NCBI GenBank assembly: GCA_965220955.1
Contig: CBDCRK010000037.1
Span: forward strand, 62,001-126,000
Length of the DNA: 64,000 nt
Reading direction: 5' to 3'
From: CBDCRK01 sp965220955
GTDB taxonomy: Bacteria > Desulfobacterota > Binatia > Bin18 > CBDCRK01
Shown here: one piece after another, positions 45,397-53,388 of the stretch
Layout of the letters: each line of letters begins with the position of its first letter
How positions within the stretch are numbered: position 1 is the first letter of the stretch
Made by a program: the position numbers and the translations under genes
The notes under the pieces: generated by a model
Database searches by the model: none
Seen by the model: only the letters and a program-made list of their open reading frames with translations
What the model was told of the DNA's origin: nothing

Positions 45397-46272
45397 ATGT
45401 CATATGCTGACTCAGATGGCGTAAAGCTCTATGTCGAAGAAACAGGGAACGGTTATCCGATTGTATTTGTTCACGAGTTCGCCGCGGACCATCGTGAGTG
45501 GGAAACCCAGGTACGCTATTTCTCGCGCAATTATCGCTGCGTCACCTATGCCGCCCGTGGCTATACGCCCTCGGATGTCCCTGAGGATGAGGCCGCATAC
45601 AACTACATCCACTTTGCCGATGACATAGCCGCAGTCATGCGACACGTTGGAGTGCCCAAAGCCCATATCGTAGGGCTTAGTCAGGGGGCGTATGCAACTC
45701 TGATGTTTGGGCTCCGGCATCCCCAGTTGGCAAGTGCGCTTGTCGCCGCGGGCTGTGGAAGCGGCTCGGCCAGGGAGCAGCGAGAGGATTTTTTGAAGCA
45801 ATGCGAGATCAATGCGCACCGGTTTGTGCAGGAAGGGGCAACAGCCCTGGCCCAAGAAATGAGCCTCAGCGCCAGCCGGGTGCAGCTGCTGAACAAGGAT
45901 CCGCGCGGGTGGCAGGAATTCGTTGACCACCTGAGCCACCATTCCGCCAGAGGCTCGGCGCTGACGATGAGAAACTACCAAGGCAAGCGGCCGTCTCTGT
46001 ACGAGTTTGCCGAGCAGTTTTCCGCACTGACAATCCCCACCCTGATTATTGTCGGCGATGAGGACGATGCCTGCATTGAGCCCAGCGTCTTCTTGAAACG
46101 TACCATTCCGACTGCCGGGTTGTTTGTACAGCCACGGACCGGCCATGCCATCAACCTCGAAGATCCGGCCGTATTTAATCGCGAGGTCCAGGAATTTTTT
46201 AGTACCGTAGAGCGAGGACGCTGGGGCAGACGCGATCCGAGGGCCACGGTTAGCGTACAAATCCCGCGCTGA
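45397..46272 (+). CDS. Alpha/beta hydrolase
   Basis: A 291-residue alpha/beta hydrolase. The ATG 45397 follows CAGGAGGCACCT, which decides the start. Oxyanion region PIVFVHEFAADHREW, Ser nucleophile in VGLSQGAYAT (about 95), acid in LIIVGDEDDACIEP (about 228) and His in QPRTGHAINLEDP (about 250). VHEF replaces the common HGF/HGG motif. Substrate unknown. The C-terminus has a short Arg-rich extension. Confidence 0.88.
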   Translation: MSYADSDGVKLYVEETGNGYPIVFVHEFAADHREWETQVRYFSRNYRCVTYAARGYTPSDVPEDEAAYNYIHFADDIAAVMRHVGVPKAHIVGLSQGAYATLMFGLRHPQLASALVAAGCGSGSAREQREDFLKQCEINAHRFVQEGATALAQEMSLSASRVQLLNKDPRGWQEFVDHLSHHSARGSALTMRNYQGKRPSLYEFAEQFSALTIPTLIIVGDEDDACIEPSVFLKRTIPTAGLFVQPRTGHAINLEDPAVFNREVQEFFSTVERGRWGRRDPRATVSVQIPR

Positions 46273-46308
46273 GGCGATGGAAACCCAAAAGCCGCTGGCG
46301 CGGAGGTA

Positions 46309-46335
46309 GCCTGTCCTGAGCTTAGCGAAGGGTTC
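46309..46335. repeat. Short dispersed repeat (CCTGTCCTGAGC type)
   Basis: GCCTGTCCTGAGCTTAGCGA followed by AGGG lies 36 bases after the hydrolase stop. It closely resembles a repeat known to me from many environmental genomes (CCTGTCCTGAGC-x-T-x-x-CGAAGG). It marks the beginning of the accessory stretch that follows. Recognition is from memory and needs a search. Confidence 0.4.
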
Positions 46336-46453
46336 AGAGCGAACGCCGAGGAGGAAGTGTTTAGATGTGTCTAGAGGGAAGACAGTAATAAAAAAAGGGA
46401 GTTATATACGATTTTACACAAGTCCACCCAATTTAGTGAGGCTGAATGCTAAA

Positions 46454-46515
46454 CCATGCCCTGCCCTACCTTGCCTTGACAGGCCATGCCTTAACGGGCC
46501 AAGCCCTGCCTTGAT
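46454..46515. repeat. CATGCC/CCTGCC imperfect repeats
   Basis: About 60 bases made of variants of a 20-base unit, each ending in ATGCC or CTGCC: CCATGCCCTGCCCTACC, TTGCCTTGACAGGCCATGCC, TTAACGGGCCAAGCCCTGCC, TTGATG. The period is regular. It precedes the small-gene cluster by about 100 bases. Confidence 0.55.
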
Positions 46516-46617
46516 GAGAGTTGGGCAAATCTGGGGAGAACCGAGACTCAGCCATGTCCTCCGGAACAAATTGTTTCGGATAATCGCCGAAGCAATTGAA
46601 ATAGAAAGGAGAAGAGA

Positions 46618-46893
46618 ATGGCGCACAATTTCATGTTAGTCTTTAAGGAAAACCCAATATTTAAGGAAGACCCACAACCAACTGAACCTCTTGCCCGCAT
46701 CGCTCTCAGAAGCTGGACGAAGGACAAGGATGGATTAATTTTCATCGCTTCCCTTTGTAAGGGAGAATATGAACTTGAGTATGAAGTGAACCAACTCAAG
46801 GCAGAACTCGACGAGATACTCCGCCTTGGGCGTGAGAAATTTAAGAATCACAACGCCAAAAAATCAAAAAGGTCCGGCAAAGCAACCCCGTAG
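46618..46893 (+). CDS. Small hypothetical protein of the accessory island
   Basis: A 91-residue soluble protein: an N-terminal mixed region (FMLVFKENPIFKEDP), a helical acidic middle (YELEYEVNQLKAELDEILRL) and a Lys-rich tail (KNHNAKKSKRSGKATP). GAAAGGAGAAGAGA precedes the ATG; the same AAAGGAGAAGAG leader recurs before 47197, linking these genes as a set. No family recognised. Confidence 0.6.
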   Translation: MAHNFMLVFKENPIFKEDPQPTEPLARIALRSWTKDKDGLIFIASLCKGEYELEYEVNQLKAELDEILRLGREKFKNHNAKKSKRSGKATP

Positions 46894-46946
46894 GAAGTGG
46901 AGGTATTTGGAGAAAAAGAAAACGGCTCTGGGGTTGGGGTACAGAG

Positions 46947-47165
46947 ATGAGCAAGGGGATGAGCAAGGGTAAGTATTGCCCCCTGTGTCAACGGTTCGTC
47001 GAGCCTGAAACACGGGGAAATGACAGTGCCGGCTGCATTCTTTTTTTGCTCTGCTTCTTTCTTGCTATCCCCACTCTCGGATTGAGCCTACTCGGTTTCC
47101 TGCTATGGGCGTTGTCTGCTAAAGGACGGTGCCCCATATGCCATAACGCTCAGCTAGAAAATTAG
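46947..47165 (+). CDS. Small membrane protein with split zinc ribbon
   Basis: A 72-residue protein: N-terminal CPLC (residues about 11-14), a strongly hydrophobic centre (CILFLLCFFLAIPTLGLSLL, GFLLWAL) and C-terminal CPICH. Two CPxC pairs flanking a membrane-inserting segment recall LITAF-like or zinc-ribbon_2-type membrane proteins, in which the pairs join in one zinc site. A repeated MSKGMSKGK start gives two possible ATGs 12 bases apart. Confidence 0.6.
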   Translation: MSKGMSKGKYCPLCQRFVEPETRGNDSAGCILFLLCFFLAIPTLGLSLLGFLLWALSAKGRCPICHNAQLEN

Positions 47166-47196
47166 GAAAACCAGCAACTTCAAAGGAGAAGAGAGC

Positions 47197-47385
47197 ATGA
47201 GCTTATCCGAGTGGCTGTCTATCATTGCTTACTATGCCCAGTTGATGGCTATCTTCTACGGCATCCGTCAGATGGGGAAAGCAAGCATTCAGAGAGATAA
47301 GGCTTTGGAGCAACAGGGCAAGGCTTTGGAAGATATGGGAGCTGGGATACGGGAACTGCTACAGAGAACGCCCAGGGCTGCTTAG
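47197..47385 (+). CDS. Small membrane-anchored helical protein
   Basis: A 62-residue protein with an amphipathic to hydrophobic N-terminal helix (SEWLSIIAYYAQLMAIFYGI) and a charged coiled-coil part with a repeated KALEQQGKALEDMG. AAAGGAGAAGAGAGC precedes the ATG. Its size and shape suit a phage-like or regulatory membrane peptide; function unknown. Confidence 0.55.
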   Translation: MSLSEWLSIIAYYAQLMAIFYGIRQMGKASIQRDKALEQQGKALEDMGAGIRELLQRTPRAA

Positions 47386-47420
47386 GAGAAACGGTGGTCA
47401 AGAAGGGAAGGGAAGAGAAT

Positions 47421-47852
47421 ATGCCAGAAGATTCAGGACAAAATTGGGTAGTGAGACGTTATGAATGTAGGGTCGAGAAGCAGTTAGAGAAGCTTAGAAA
47501 TGTTCTTGAACAGGATGTTAATCAAATGAACATCCTGCTTGGCGAGAAAAGTGAGTGGTGGTTCGATGTTTCTGATCCAGGTTTGCTTGAATCTGAATCT
47601 GGATGTGAGGTCAGAAAAGTTGATAAGTATACTCGATCTCTCGTTTCCGTTGGGTCAGAGAACACAGTTTCCTTTATCTTGGAAAAGCAAGCAATTCATG
47701 TAAAGCACGATGGTAAAGAACTATTCAAGGTTCAGCTTGAGTGGAATGGGCGGCAGAGCCATTGTGACCTCAAGATTGATGGGGAGACCTATGAACTTTG
47801 GGAAATATCCCATATAGCCCTGGGTCCTTTCTTCTTTGAGGGCAAGTTTTAG
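47421..47852 (+). CDS. Hypothetical protein, paralogue A of an island family
   Basis: A 143-residue protein. The ATG 47421 is chosen because the paralogue at 48810 starts with the same MPE... and GGGAAGAGAAT precedes it. Opening block WVVRRYECRVEKQLEKLRNV, a beta-rich middle (NTVSFILEKQAIHVKHDGKE) and the end HCDLKIDGETYELWEISHIA, GPFFFEGKF. No known family. Its last codon is 5 bases from the IS1595 remnant. Confidence 0.65.
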   Translation: MPEDSGQNWVVRRYECRVEKQLEKLRNVLEQDVNQMNILLGEKSEWWFDVSDPGLLESESGCEVRKVDKYTRSLVSVGSENTVSFILEKQAIHVKHDGKELFKVQLEWNGRQSHCDLKIDGETYELWEISHIALGPFFFEGKF

Positions 47853-47856
47853 AAAG

Positions 47857-48763
47857 TCAGGAGGTCAGGCAGGAGTAGCTGAGCTGTTTTCCATCCATAA
47901 GTCTGACCATTGCGGTCATGCGATCCAAGATAGAGAGTGGCCGCAGGTTATGGCGGCCCACAAACTCGTTCACGTACCTGCCCAAGTGCTTCACGCTCAT
48001 TTTATGGTAGACGCCATAGTGCCCACGTTTAAGGAGTGCCCAGAAGCTTTCTATGCCGTTAGTGTGAACCATGCCCGAAACGTACTGGCCGGCACTATGT
48101 CTGACAGAGTGGTGGTTTTTCAGGTCAATATAGCCGCCATGGTCGTCCGTAAAGACAAGGGCGTCCTCTGGCTATTCGTTCTTCAACAAACTTCTGTAGA
48201 GTGGCTTTATCGGTGCCGAGAGACACCATGGCTTTTAGCTGGTTAGTCCCACGGTCCAAGATCCCTAACACGGGAGTCTTACCGGCTGTCCCTCTACCCG
48301 AGCGTAGTTTCTTGTCTCCGTGCTTATTCTTCTCTCTTCCGCCCACATAGGTTTCATCTACTTCTACCGGGCCCACACAAACCGAGAGTCATTATCATTC
48401 CATATTTCCCTTATGCGGTGCGCCAGATGCCAGGCTGTTTTCTGGGTAATACCAAGGTCACGGGCAAGCCGAACGCTCGACACACCTTAACACTGGTGCT
48501 TATCATGTAGAACGCCAGAGCCCAGCCCTGAAATCCAAGCTTGGAGCTCTGCATTGGGGTTCCCGTCTTTACTGAGAAGTCTCTCCTGCAATGCCGGCAA
48601 TGGTAAGGCTGGGGCTTGCGGTGGGGCGAAGGTATAGGTCTCGTGATTCACACTTCGGACACCGTATACCGCCCGGCCAGCGAGCCTCTATAAACCATTT
48701 CTCAGCCGTAGCATCGTCAGGGAATTTATGAAGTAACTGGGCCAGCGAGAGTTGTTTCTCCAT
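47857..48763 (-). mobile_element. IS1595-family insertion sequence, decayed
   Basis: The transposase is spread over several frames. N-terminal zinc-ribbon part: KFPDDATAEKWFIEARWPGG, IRCPKCES (from 48763). Then QSSKLGFQGWALAFYMISTS (about 48480-48550), PVEVDETYVGGREKNKHGDK with the first catalytic Asp/Glu region (about 48370), and HTNGIESFWALLKRGHYGVY with RHNLRPLSILDRM at the C-terminus. This order is diagnostic of IS1595 (ISXO2-like). At least three frame changes make it inactive. Terminal repeats not identified. Confidence 0.8.
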
Positions 48764-48809
48764 ACACCCTAATGATAGCAAAGGCGTATAACATCTTAAA
48801 GGAGGATCT

Positions 48810-49212
48810 ATGCCAGAAGAAGATCTAGGACCAGATTGGGTAGTGAGACGTTATGAATGTGGGGTCGAGAAGCAGTTCCTTAAGCTTAGGAATGTTCTTA
48901 AAGGTGATGTTAGTAAAATGAACGTCCTGCTTGGCAAGAAAAGTGAGTGGGAGTTCAGTGTTCCTAAGCTAGCTGCTTTTGAAACATATAAAATTGATGT
49001 CGTAAAAGAGCACAAGTCTATGTCTCTCCTTCGGTCAGAAAGCACAGTTTCCTTTACCTTGGAAAACCAGACAATTCATGTAGCGCAGGGTGATAAAGAA
49101 CTATTTAAGTAGAGCTTGCCTGGAATGAAAGGCAAAGCCATTGTGACCTGAAGATCGACGGTGAACCTTATGAGCTTTGGGAAATCTCTCAGAGAGCATT
49201 AGGACCTTTGAG
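48810..49212 (+). pseudogene. Paralogue B of the 47421 gene, broken by one missing base
   Basis: After AAAGGAGGATCT the frame reads MPEEDLGPDWVVRRYECGVE, KQFLKLRNVLKGDVSKMNVL and STVSFTLENQTIHVAQGDKE, then LFK and TAG. Restoring one G after AAG (about 49109) continues VELAWNERQSHCDLKIDGEP, YELWEISQRALGPL, matching paralogue A. The last nine codons are absent; the sequence runs into the convergent M20 gene. Confidence 0.75.
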
Positions 49213-49214
49213 GA

Positions 49215-50612
49215 TTATTTCCCCAACTCCTCTAAGACCTCTATCAAGGTTTGCGTGCCTGAGATCAGGCTTTCTAAAGAGATTCGCTCATTGAGTCCAT
49301 GCACGCGCCGAGACTCCCCCTGAGCAAGTGTGATAGCGGTAAAACCGTAGCTAACAATGTCCTTTCTGCGAAAGTAGTGAGAGTCAGTGAATCCCACTAA
49401 AATGCCCGGTACTACAGGGGCCTCGGGGTGATGGCGAGAAGCCACGGTTTGGATCGTACGGAAAAGCTCAGTGTCCGTCTTAGAAGCAAGGGACGGAAAG
49501 TTAAGCAAAATGGAAAAGCGCACCTGGGGGTCATCTGCCACTTGTTCCAACTCGGCAATAAACTTCTGCGGGTCTTCTCCGGGGAGTAGACGACAGTCAA
49601 GCTGAGCCGTGGCCTGGGCAGGAATCACATTCGTTTTATTGCTTCCTGAAATAACGGTGGGCACAATGGTATTGCGTACCAGCGCATTGTAAAGGGGGTT
49701 AGCCATAAACTCCTGACGAAAGGTAGGGTCTTTAAGTGCCTGGGTCAGGTCGCGATAGTGCTCTCGTTTGGCTGGCTCTTCCTGCTCCGCCAGGGCCGTG
49801 AAAAACTCCTGCACTGCTGGCACAACCTTGACCTCGGTCTCATGGAGGCGAATCTTTTCCAGAGCACGGATCAGGCGTGTCACCGCAGTCTCGGGCAACG
49901 GAACCGAACCATGTCCGGCCTGGCCGCTAGCTGCCAACTGGACCCAGCAGGGGGCTTTCTCTGCCACGGCCACGGAGTAAGACCTCTTGCCGTCTTTCAT
50001 CCTGATTCCTCCACCCTCGTTGAGCAGAAACTCGGCATCGGCAATAAGATCAAAATGGTTATCCACAAACCACCCGGCCCCTAGCTTCCCCCCTGTCTCT
50101 TCATCCGCTGTCCCTAGGAATATGATATCACGCTTAAGTAGCGTGCCCATCCGCTTAAGCAGAGCCATGGCAAGAAACTCAACCGTTCCCACCCCTTTGC
50201 AATCCATTGCTCCCCGGCCGTACACATACCCATCTTTGATCACACCAGCGAAGGGATCAACTTCCCAGCCCACTTTTGTGGCTGGTACTACATCAAGGTG
50301 ATTGAGTAGTATCACTGCCTTTTTTTCCCCTGTGCCCTTGAGTCGAGCGTATACTATTCCTCGCCCCGGCTGGGACTCAAATACCTGGGCAGGAATTCCC
50401 TCCTGAGCAAATCGCTCCTGGAAGAACTTGGCTGCAGGAGTTTCGTTTCCTGGCGGGTTGGTGGTGTCGATTTGAATATAGTGGCTAAGCAGATCACCCG
50501 CTTCCTCCTGGACCACGCTCCAGTCTACCTCAGTTGCCCAGGCAACCCGAAGGACAAAGCAAAAGGAGAAAAAACAGAGGGGAATCACAAATTTACGGAG
50601 AACCAGAGCCAT
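49215..50612 (-). CDS. Secreted M20-family metallopeptidase
   Basis: A 465-residue M20/M25/M40 peptidase with a signal peptide (LRKFVIPLCFFSFCFVLRVAWA). Zinc ligands and catalytic residues: LLNHLDVVP (His, Asp; about 103), GRGAMDCKG, GTADEETGG (catalytic Glu about 170), and the dimerisation-domain SGQAGHGSVP. Resembles CPS1/ArgE/DapE-type carboxypeptidases and acetylases. ATG 50612 follows GGTGGGGG; an alternative GTG is 12 bases upstream. Export suggests peptide scavenging in the periplasm. Confidence 0.9.
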   Translation of the reverse strand: MALVLRKFVIPLCFFSFCFVLRVAWATEVDWSVVQEEAGDLLSHYIQIDTTNPPGNETPAAKFFQERFAQEGIPAQVFESQPGRGIVYARLKGTGEKKAVILLNHLDVVPATKVGWEVDPFAGVIKDGYVYGRGAMDCKGVGTVEFLAMALLKRMGTLLKRDIIFLGTADEETGGKLGAGWFVDNHFDLIADAEFLLNEGGGIRMKDGKRSYSVAVAEKAPCWVQLAASGQAGHGSVPLPETAVTRLIRALEKIRLHETEVKVVPAVQEFFTALAEQEEPAKREHYRDLTQALKDPTFRQEFMANPLYNALVRNTIVPTVISGSNKTNVIPAQATAQLDCRLLPGEDPQKFIAELEQVADDPQVRFSILLNFPSLASKTDTELFRTIQTVASRHHPEAPVVPGILVGFTDSHYFRRKDIVSYGFTAITLAQGESRRVHGLNERISLESLISGTQTLIEVLEELGK

Positions 50613-50795
50613 CTTAACCCCCACCTTAATCCTCTCCTATCGAACAGGAGGGAACTATCTTTTTGCCTTCTCTCAAAAATTTCCTTGCTTACCGCTTGGA
50701 TCCACTCGGCTTTGCTTGCTGACTGACGATATGCTTAGTTCTTCTCCCCTGGCGGGGAGGATTAAAGAAAGGGGAGGACTTTTGGCAGCATCTTA

Positions 50796-51497
50796 TTAGG
50801 AAGCAGCTATAGCCCGCTCGATGCCATCAAAGAACTGCCACCACATATCAAGCGAGCAGTTGAGGGCCAAACGCACTCTTTCTTGCCACTCCTCCGTAGT
50901 GGCGTGACGCACAACAATGTGATCACCTACATCGCTGTGATCCTTATCTGCCTCTTCGTGTATATCCCAAAAAGCAACCTGAGCGCTGGTAAGTCCGTAG
51001 TGCTTTTCCAGGGAACGGGCAAAGGGACTAAAGCTGCCTGGCACCTGTCCCTCAGCCGCAAGGTTGATGGCTGCTGCTCCTTCAATAAAAGAGCGCTGCT
51101 TGGTAGACAGCTCAAACCAATTGATGAGCGTAGCAGTAGCTGGTAAGGGCTCGCCATAGACTATCTGCTCACGGGACAGCCCCAGCCCCTGGCCAAAACG
51201 GACGAATAGCTCAGGGTGAGGGAGGTTGCAACCCGAGATCTTACCTGTCTCTTCTTCGAAGAGGCTCTCGGCCAGCTTGATCCGCTCTTCAGCAAACGGA
51301 CAATTGGCATGCATAGCGCTCACTGCCCGAGGAAACTCACGCACCTGCAGGAAAAATTGTACGGCCCAGGTCTGCATCTGCAGGAGCGTAAGTTCTCCCT
51401 CCATAATCTTGAGCCAGAGCGGGTGGCGACCAAACGTTCGCTTGGCCTGGATTGTCTCCATCAAATCTTGCACAAATTCTCGGTTTGACACGGTCAT
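50796..51497 (-). CDS. Heme-oxygenase-like diiron protein (CADD/PqqC-like)
   Basis: A 233-residue helical protein of the heme-oxygenase-like diiron oxidase group. The six metal ligands of the CADD type can be placed: Glu in FEEETG (81-83), His94 in LPHPEL, Glu149 in LAAEG, and H180-E-E-A-D184-K-D-H187. In CADD, which makes p-aminobenzoate from one of its own tyrosines, a Tyr stands in the HPFY block; here it is HPLW. The reaction may therefore differ. The ATG overlaps the ribBA stop (ATGA), so the genes are translationally coupled. Confidence 0.75.
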   Translation of the reverse strand: MTVSNREFVQDLMETIQAKRTFGRHPLWLKIMEGELTLLQMQTWAVQFFLQVREFPRAVSAMHANCPFAEERIKLAESLFEEETGKISGCNLPHPELFVRFGQGLGLSREQIVYGEPLPATATLINWFELSTKQRSFIEGAAAINLAAEGQVPGSFSPFARSLEKHYGLTSAQVAFWDIHEEADKDHSDVGDHIVVRHATTEEWQERVRLALNCSLDMWWQFFDGIERAIAAS

Positions 51498-52765
51498 AGA
51501 GTTGCCCTCTTTAAAGATTCCTTCCCTCCTCGATTGTAAGCTGCAGGTTGTGGGTTTCGTTTTCTCGACGCAGAAGGAGTACGCCGCTGAGAGGGAACGC
51601 TCAACGGCACACACTCAACAATCTCCAAACCATATCCAGGTAAACTCACCAAACGGGGCGGATTATTAGTGAGGAGCCGCATTTTTCTCACCCCCATATC
51701 TCGTAGGATCTGGGCGCCAATGCCATAGTCACGAAAGTCGCGTAACCGGGAGGTTAGGCTTGTGCTTAGCTGGCGTGATTTCTTACTGCGACCTTTTCCA
51801 TCCAAGCCATGGTCGCGAAAGAGGTCTGTTCCTCGTCCCTCCTGCCGCAGGTAGAGGATCACCCCTTTCCCCTCAGCAGCAATGATCTCCATTGCCTGGT
51901 GAAGAAGGGCTCCCGTATTGCGGCGGGCGTAACCAAACACATCCCCTGGCAGATACTCGGTATGGGCCCGCACCAGCACTGGCTCCTTGGGGTTAATCTT
52001 TCCCTTGACTAGGACTAGATGCTCCTCTTCATCCACGTCACTGATATAAACGCAGGCAGTAAAGTCGCCGCCATAGCGGCTTGGCACCTTTGCTTCCGCC
52101 ACCCGGTGAACTAGGGAATCATGCCGCAGACGGTATTGGACAAGGTCAGTAATGGTAGCGATCTTAATCCCATGCCGGGCGGAGAACTTCTCGAGGTCTG
52201 GCAACCGCGCCATGGTACCATCATCCTTCATAATCTCGCAGATCACTCCAGCGGGTTTAAGCCCAGCGAGGCGTGCAAGATCCACGGATCCTTCGGTTTG
52301 CCCAGTACGCACAAGCACCCCGCCTCTGCGGGCACACAGGGGAAACATATGTCCCGGAGTCACTAGGTCCTCGGACCGTGTGTTGTCACGGATGGCAGTA
52401 AGAATGGTGGTGGCCCGGTCCTCCGCCGAAACTCCCTTACCTACTCCATAGCGGGCATCAATAGAGACGGTAAATGCAGTGCCTAAGGGCGCAGTGTTTT
52501 TGCTCACCATCATGGATAGGCCGAGCGCATCAACCTGCCCCGCAGTCAGGGGTAGACAGATGAGCCCTCTACCGTACTTAGCCATGAAATTGATCGCCGC
52601 CGGCGTTACTTTCTCCGCTGCTAGGCAAAGGTCTCCCTCATTCTCTCGATCTTCATCGTCCATAAGGATGATCATCTGGCCAGCACGGGTTTCCTCGATT
52701 GCCTCTTCAATCGAGACCACATAGGAACTCTTGTACACTGGAGTAGGTAGTGGTGTCGAAAACAT
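51494..52765 (-). CDS. ribB: RibBA-like: DHBP synthase with a degenerate GTP cyclohydrolase II domain
   Basis: A 423-residue fusion. The N-terminal 3,4-dihydroxy-2-butanone-4-phosphate synthase is complete: ILMDDEDRENEGDLCLAAEK, YGRGLICLPLT, GVSAEDRATTI and TPGHMFPLCARRGGVLVRTG. The GTP cyclohydrolase II half keeps ILYLRQEGRGTDL and LRLLTNNP but has HTEYLPGDVFGYARRNTGA where active enzymes have HSEC-L-TGDVFGS-x-RCDCG. All three zinc cysteines are thus Tyr, Arg/Asn and Thr. This fits RibBX-type proteins that lack cyclohydrolase activity. Riboflavin pathway; the C-terminus is basic and extended. Confidence 0.85.
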   Translation of the reverse strand: MFSTPLPTPVYKSSYVVSIEEAIEETRAGQMIILMDDEDRENEGDLCLAAEKVTPAAINFMAKYGRGLICLPLTAGQVDALGLSMMVSKNTAPLGTAFTVSIDARYGVGKGVSAEDRATTILTAIRDNTRSEDLVTPGHMFPLCARRGGVLVRTGQTEGSVDLARLAGLKPAGVICEIMKDDGTMARLPDLEKFSARHGIKIATITDLVQYRLRHDSLVHRVAEAKVPSRYGGDFTACVYISDVDEEEHLVLVKGKINPKEPVLVRAHTEYLPGDVFGYARRNTGALLHQAMEIIAAEGKGVILYLRQEGRGTDLFRDHGLDGKGRSKKSRQLSTSLTSRLRDFRDYGIGAQILRDMGVRKMRLLTNNPPRLVSLPGYGLEIVECVPLSVPSQRRTPSASRKRNPQPAAYNRGGKESLKRATL

Positions 52766-53388
52766 TGTTTTCCTCCAAAGAATAGTGACCCTATCTTATA
52801 TCCTGCCTACCCTAGCAATGTAAAGATGCAACTACCCGGCTAAACAGTCACTGGGAGTAGTAGGAGTTTGCTGGCTCTATTTGTCAAAACATATAGAATT
52901 TTCTATATGTTACGCTGATTGGTCAAGAGGCGAAGATCGTATATGCTAAGCGAATTGGCAAAGAATCAGCTGAATGTTTTCAATCATCGGCCAGACTCTG
53001 AATATACCAAGAGACGGTTAGGCTTCCCAAGCGCGGTATTTCTATTAGGCCGATTGACCAGTATCTCTACGTAACATTCCAGGGGTCGGGCTACACAGGC
53101 CCCTTACTCGTTTTAGACCACTTATTTAATCTGACCCTGGTCTTAATCCTCTTTGCTCTCTGCGCCAGCACCGGAAGTTTAGTGCTAGTAGGATGGGGCT
53201 ATACCTTATATACATAGGGTTACGACATTGGGTGAAGGTGGGTTGAGGCATTGTGAAAGAGGGTATGGTGGAGGGGAATGAGTTAAGGAAAGAATTGCAT
53301 TGCGACCCGTTAGGCTTTCGTCTATTTTGGGACAGCATAAAAAACAGGCCTCAAAGGCAAATAAAAACCCGTTCACCAGGAGGACGTG
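52766..53388. other. Divergent intergenic region between ribBA and the CoA-transferase
   Basis: About 620 bases. It holds the palindrome at 52888-52911 and the promoters of both neighbours. A 44-codon frame at 52944-53075 has no ribosome-binding site and is probably chance. No FMN riboswitch features were seen upstream of the rib gene. A short frame before the CoA-transferase gene (from 53253) shows no family features. Confidence 0.4.
52888..52911. promoter_or_regulatory. Perfect 24-bp palindrome, likely operator
   Basis: AACATATAGAA (52888-52898), TT, and TTCTATATGTT (52901-52911) are perfectly complementary. It lies 120 bases before ribBA and 480 before the CoA-transferase gene. A TTGTCA just upstream (52881-52886) and ATATAG inside could be promoter elements. 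The symmetry is typical of a dimeric repressor site; the protein is not identifiable here. Confidence 0.55.

Noticed and set aside
45412..46260. Long - strand open frame across the alpha/beta hydrolase gene
   Set aside because: It is the antisense of a clear hydrolase with catalytic triad; a codon-bias shadow.
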